From NCBI GenBank assembly GCA_027620595.1, contig JAQCDI010000067.1, positions 1 through 9,776 on the forward strand: DNA of 9,776 nt, given 5' to 3'. The notes beneath the pieces were generated by a model that saw only the letters and a list, made by a program, of their open reading frames with translations, was not told the origin of the DNA and ran no database searches. Below, piece by piece: positions 7,336 to 9,776 of this stretch (positions within the stretch are counted from its first letter, which is position 1; every line of letters begins with the position of its first letter). Source of the DNA: Bacteroidota bacterium. Its GTDB lineage: Bacteria > Bacteroidota > Rhodothermia > Rhodothermales > UBA10348. Position numbers and translations under genes: made by a program.

Positions 7336-7364
7336 CCACAGGTGTTCCAACTCCCCGCGTCAAC

Positions 7365-7394
7365 AAAAAAGGGCGGCTCAAGCCTCCCTTTTTT
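7365..7394 (-). terminator. bidirectional intrinsic terminator candidate (hairpin 1)
   Basis: Arms AGGGAGGC and GCCGCCCT on the minus strand pair with one internal mismatch around a TTGA loop. A runs lie 5' and T runs 3', so both strands show a GC stem followed by at least six Ts. It is the first terminator after prfB, about 120 bp past its stop, and is probably its terminator. The promoter candidate starts only a few bases upstream of it. Confidence 0.75.
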
Positions 7395-7397
7395 TCC

Positions 7398-7419
7398 GCA
7401 TGCCCAATATAGCATGCCC
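7398..7419 (-). repeat. two 8-bp direct repeats flanking the -10 hexamer
   Basis: The word GGGCATGC occurs on the minus strand at 7419-7412 and 7405-7398, with only the six bases TATATT between them. The core GCATGC is itself a palindrome, so the pair is also nearly symmetric. A 14-bp centre-to-centre spacing over the -10 box is compatible with a repressor site, though no regulator is identified. Confidence 0.55.
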
Positions 7420-7434
7420 CGCCCGTTAAATCAA
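7406..7434 (-). promoter_or_regulatory. promoter candidate upstream of rimP
   Basis: On the minus strand TTGATT (7434-7429) is followed after exactly 17 bases by TATATT (7411-7406). This is a good housekeeping sigma match, and TATATTGG is one base off the Bacteroidota TAnnTTTG box. Transcription would start near 7400-7398. The -10 hexamer is bracketed by two copies of GGGCATGC, a possible operator. It lies upstream of both terminator-like hairpins, so it serves either an attenuated rimP leader or a small RNA. Confidence 0.6.
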
Positions 7435-7512
7435 CCTTCCGAGGCGCCAGACAGACGCAGTCATGCTGATTCAAGAGGCCTTCAACGAAGCGCCCGTGCG
7501 GGGTGCCTTCCT

Positions 7513-8619
7513 CTATGACACGTCCTGAATGAGGAACGCCTTGATGAAAGGATCAAGGTCCCCGTCCATGACGGACTGGAGATCCGTCACTTTGGTCTCT
7601 GTCCGGTGGTCATTGACCATGGTGTAGGGCTGGAACACGTAGCTCCGGATCTGGGACCCCCATTCTATCTTTTTCTTTGAGCCCTCCACGGCGTTCTTGG
7701 CCGCTTCCTGGATCTGAAGCTCCAACTGGTATATCCGGCTCTTGAGCATGGTCATGGCTCGCTCCCGGTTCTGCAGCTGACTACGCTCTTCGGTACACTC
7801 CGCCACGACACGCTCGGTTCGGCCGTCGGACAGCTTGCCAGTCCAGATCAGCCGGGCGCCGGTTTCCACTTTGTTGACGTTCTGCCCGCCTTTGCCTCCG
7901 GATCGGAACGTCTGCAGTTCCAACTGGTCAGGCTTGATCTCAACCTCAATCGTGTCGTCTATCTCGGGGTAAACGAAGACACTCGTGAACGAGGTGTGTC
8001 GACGCCCCGACGAATCGAACGGGGATATGCGGACCAAGCGGTGAACCCCCGATTCGGATTTCAGGTAGCCGTAGGCGTGATCCCCACGGATGGCAATGGA
8101 CGCACTTTTTATGCCGGCCACTTCCCCTTCTTGGTACTCCAACAACTGCACGGCATAACCGTTTCGCTCTCCCCATCGTGTGTACATCCGGACGAGCAGA
8201 TCGGCCCAATCCTGGCTCTCGGTTCCGCCAGCTCCCGGATTGATGGTGACGATGGCATCCCGGTGGTCGTCCTGCCCCCGAAGGAGACTGCGCAGTTCGA
8301 GTTGATCCACCAAAGGCTCCAACAGGGCGTATTCGGCGGCGATTTCCTCGGCCAGGTCCTCCCCTTCTTCCGATTCCATCAGCATCAGGGTCTCGACGTT
8401 CTCGGCATGCGTCTTGATCTTCGACCAGGCATCCAGCCAGCTTTTCTCGGCCGAGATCTCTTTCTCGGTGGCCTGTGCCTCTTCCGGGCGGTCCCAGTAA
8501 CCTGGATCCAATCGCTTCTGCTCCAGCTCGGCTTTCCTGGCTGAGCGCCCCTCCGGATCCAGGAATCCTCCCAGCATCTCGGCTCGCTCCAGCAGGGTTC
8601 TTATCTGCTCTCTCTCCAT
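7513..8619 (-). CDS. prfB: peptide chain release factor 2
   Basis: RF2 reads UGA and UAA stop codons and triggers peptide release. The 368-residue product has the helical N-terminal domain (about 1-110), the stop-codon recognition tripeptide SPF at 199-201 (diagnostic for RF2 rather than RF1), and the catalytic GGQ at 244-246 within RSGGKGGQNVNKVE. A conserved C-terminal region ends in DLDPFIKAFL. Length is normal. The gene is one continuous frame: near codons 16-22, where E. coli RF2 has its programmed +1 frameshift, the sequence reads LGGFLDP with no stop, so this RF2 lacks that self-regulation. The ATG at 8619 gives a family-like N-terminus but has no good Shine-Dalgarno. It follows the membrane protein by 17 bp, and a terminator lies about 120 bp downstream. 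Confidence 0.97.
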   Translation of the reverse strand: MEREQIRTLLERAEMLGGFLDPEGRSARKAELEQKRLDPGYWDRPEEAQATEKEISAEKSWLDAWSKIKTHAENVETLMLMESEEGEDLAEEIAAEYALLEPLVDQLELRSLLRGQDDHRDAIVTINPGAGGTESQDWADLLVRMYTRWGERNGYAVQLLEYQEGEVAGIKSASIAIRGDHAYGYLKSESGVHRLVRISPFDSSGRRHTSFTSVFVYPEIDDTIEVEIKPDQLELQTFRSGGKGGQNVNKVETGARLIWTGKLSDGRTERVVAECTEERSQLQNRERAMTMLKSRIYQLELQIQEAAKNAVEGSKKKIEWGSQIRSYVFQPYTMVNDHRTETKVTDLQSVMDGDLDPFIKAFLIQDVS

Positions 8620-8636
8620 ATCAGGCGGACGCTCGG

Positions 8637-8990
8637 CTAAGGTTTATCAGGTACGTTTCTTCTCTTCAGGGAGCCACCAAGCCAACCGGCGGCAAGTCCA
8701 GTCAACGCCGCCATGAGCAAGGTCAGGAGCGGGGTGACAAAGGCGGGCATGCCACCCAGCAGGCTCCCAAGGGTTTCCATCATGTTCAAACTTTCCTGGG
8801 GCGCTACGGCCACATTCCAGGCCATCAAGGTACCCCAGGCAAGCACCTGAGCCGACAATCCTGCCACGCCTGGCCGCTTTCCAGCCATCAAGCCAGCCAA
8901 CAGAGGCCCGACGACACTGTACGTCCAGCCAAGAAACAGGTGAGCCGCCAGCGATGCAGCGGCCCCGACGATGAGAGGAATACGTCCCAT
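8637..8990 (-). CDS. small membrane protein of unknown function
   Basis: I do not recognise this 117-residue protein. It is strongly hydrophobic, with probable membrane segments at about residues 4-20, 24-36, 41-62 and 84-106. Many small residues (Gly, Ala) lie in the helices, and a short basic tail (LKRRNVPDKP) is probably cytoplasmic. The first segment could be an uncleaved signal anchor. No catalytic or metal-binding motif is visible. It starts 5 bp after the aminotransferase stop, with GAAGG just upstream of the ATG, and ends 17 bp before prfB, so it is probably co-transcribed with both. The tight spacing and lack of a competing frame support a real gene. Its role cannot be inferred from its neighbours with any confidence. 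Confidence 0.8.
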   Translation of the reverse strand: MGRIPLIVGAAASLAAHLFLGWTYSVVGPLLAGLMAGKRPGVAGLSAQVLAWGTLMAWNVAVAPQESLNMMETLGSLLGGMPAFVTPLLTLLMAALTGLAAGWLGGSLKRRNVPDKP

Positions 8991-8995
8991 GGCCT

Positions 8996-9776
8996 TCAGA
9001 CCCGGGAAACCGTCAGCTCACCTGCGCGGCAACGCTCGGCAAAGCGCGAGATTCGACGGACGGCTTCCTGGATGTTCTCCATCGAGTTGGCATACGAACA
9101 ACGGACAAAGCCGGTACCCGAAGGACCAAACGCATCGCCCGGTACCACCGCCACATGCTCGGCATGCAACAACTCCTGGGCAAACTCCTCTGAGGACAGC
9201 CCGGTCGAGGTGATGTCGGGAAAGCAGTAGAAAGCCCCTTCCGGCTCGAACGTGGGCAGACCAGCCGCCCGGAAGCCGTCCACGATGACTCGACGACGCG
9301 CATCATACGCCTGACGCATGCGCTCCACGTCATCCTGGCATTCACGTATGCCCGCCAGTGCGCCCCACTGCCCTGCTGTCGGAGCCGACATGATGATGTA
9401 TTGGTGGAGCTTGTACATCGCGTCATAGATCGGCTTGGGAGCGCATGCATACCCTACACGCCAGCCGGTCATGGCATACGCCTTCGAAAAGCCACCCAGC
9501 AGGATGGTCCGTTCTCGAAGTGCGTCAATCGACGGAAGACACGTGTGGCCCCGCTCGAATGCCTCGCCATAGATCAGGCGGTCGTAGATCTCGTCTGAAA
9601 GGACCAGCAGATCGTGTTTCACGACGACCTCGGCAATCTCTTCGAGCACCTCACGCCGCAGAACAGCGCCCGTCGGGTTGGACGGATAGGCCAGGAAAAG
9701 GACTTTCGTGCGATCCGTGATGCGGGCCTCGATATCGGCAGCCGTGACCTGGAAGTTGTTCTCGACAGAGGTGGGA
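8996..9776 (-). CDS. PLP-dependent class I/II aminotransferase, 3' part (runs off the right edge)
   Basis: The visible 259 residues are the C-terminal two-thirds of a fold-type I aminotransferase, of the type annotated as aspartate or related aminotransferase. Numbered from the first complete codon, the motifs are PSNPTGAVL at 31-39, the LSDEIYDRL block with its PLP-contacting Asp 61 and Tyr 64, and the FSKAYAMTGWRVGY block with the Schiff-base lysine at 98. The carboxylate-binding arginine is at 225 in FVRCSYA. All key residues are intact. The start codon is outside the window, and a GTG at 9649 is internal. The amino donor and acceptor cannot be told from this sequence. The gene lies directly ahead of the small membrane protein and prfB, in the same direction. 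Confidence 0.94.
   Translation of the reverse strand, partial: PTSVENNFQVTAADIEARITDRTKVLFLAYPSNPTGAVLRREVLEEIAEVVVKHDLLVLSDEIYDRLIYGEAFERGHTCLPSIDALRERTILLGGFSKAYAMTGWRVGYACAPKPIYDAMYKLHQYIIMSAPTAGQWGALAGIRECQDDVERMRQAYDARRRVIVDGFRAAGLPTFEPEGAFYCFPDITSTGLSSEEFAQELLHAEHVAVVPGDAFGPSGTGFVRCSYANSMENIQEAVRRISRFAERCRAGELTVSRV

Larger units (their letters stand above)
7210..7512 (-). other. prfB-rimP intergenic region: leader or small RNA locus
   Basis: This 303-bp stretch has no convincing gene. From prfB towards rimP it holds about 78 bp with no clear signal, a promoter candidate (7434-7406), hairpin 1 with flanking A and T runs (7394-7365), hairpin 2 followed by six Ts (7335-7303), hairpin 3 without a T run (7289-7275), and about 65 bp of leader. 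Two short open frames cross it and end at or join rimP, but neither has a family-like sequence or a well-spaced ribosome binding site. Confidence 0.75.

Noticed and set aside
7210..7350. An N-terminal extension of RimP from TTG 7350
   Set aside because: The extension has no counterpart in the family, spans the hairpin 2 terminator, and its GGGGAG lies directly against the TTG rather than at ribosome-site spacing.
7206..7415. A 69-codon minus-strand frame ending in an ATGA overlap with rimP
   Set aside because: Its ATG lies upstream of the -10 box of the promoter candidate, it runs through both terminator hairpins, and no ribosome site is present. The T and A runs give a non-protein-like composition.
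7435..7512. A possible tRNA or structured RNA directly after prfB
   Set aside because: I looked for an acceptor stem, T-loop and CCA pattern and found none. Short GC-rich self-complementary words exist but no clear fold.
8475..9230. A 251-codon plus-strand frame across prfB, the membrane protein and the aminotransferase
   Set aside because: It crosses three minus-strand genes antisense, with low-complexity polar content and no motif.

Overview
The window is a block of core translation and transcription genes from a GC-rich bacterium, and every gene lies on the minus strand. It reads right to left: aminotransferase (3' part), small membrane protein, prfB, then rimP, nusA, infB, rbfA, truB, ribF and rpsO (5' part). 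The order rimP-nusA-infB-rbfA-truB-ribF-rpsO is the conserved bacterial translation/transcription operon, with ribF between truB and rpsO. Protein style, sparse Shine-Dalgarno sequences and promoter candidates resembling the Bacteroidota pattern (TTTG, about 19 bp, TAnnTTTG) suggest Bacteroidota in the broad sense, perhaps the Rhodothermota/Balneolota side. That placement is an inference and was not tested.

Right part (9776 to 7513): a class I/II PLP-dependent aminotransferase cut by the window edge, an unrecognised 117-residue membrane protein 5 bp after it, and prfB (release factor 2) 17 bp after that. This prfB reads straight through in one frame, without the programmed frameshift many bacteria use. 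Middle (7512 to 7210): the only large non-coding stretch in the window's interior. It holds a good promoter candidate whose -10 hexamer is flanked by two identical 8-bp repeats. Downstream are two hairpins, each followed by six Ts on the minus strand, and a third hairpin without a T run. A transcript from this promoter must pass both terminator-like structures before reaching rimP. The stretch therefore looks like either an attenuated leader for the rimP operon or a separate small RNA gene.

Left part (7209 to 1): the operon proper, tightly packed with spacers of 4 to 48 bp, and an overlap or near-overlap at rbfA/truB/ribF. RimP, RbfA and TruB act in 30S maturation and tRNA modification, IF2 in initiation, and NusA in transcription elongation and termination. 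RibF makes FMN and FAD. RpsO is a primary 30S protein. A 178-bp spacer before rpsO carries a possible second promoter and could host a structured leader for S15 control.

No mobile elements, CRISPR, tRNA, rRNA or signs of recent transfer were seen. The most interesting item is the prfB-rimP intergenic leader. Smaller points are a strong hairpin across the rimP stop codon, the lost RF2 frameshift site, and an ancient-looking duplicated Glu-Pro repeat in IF2.
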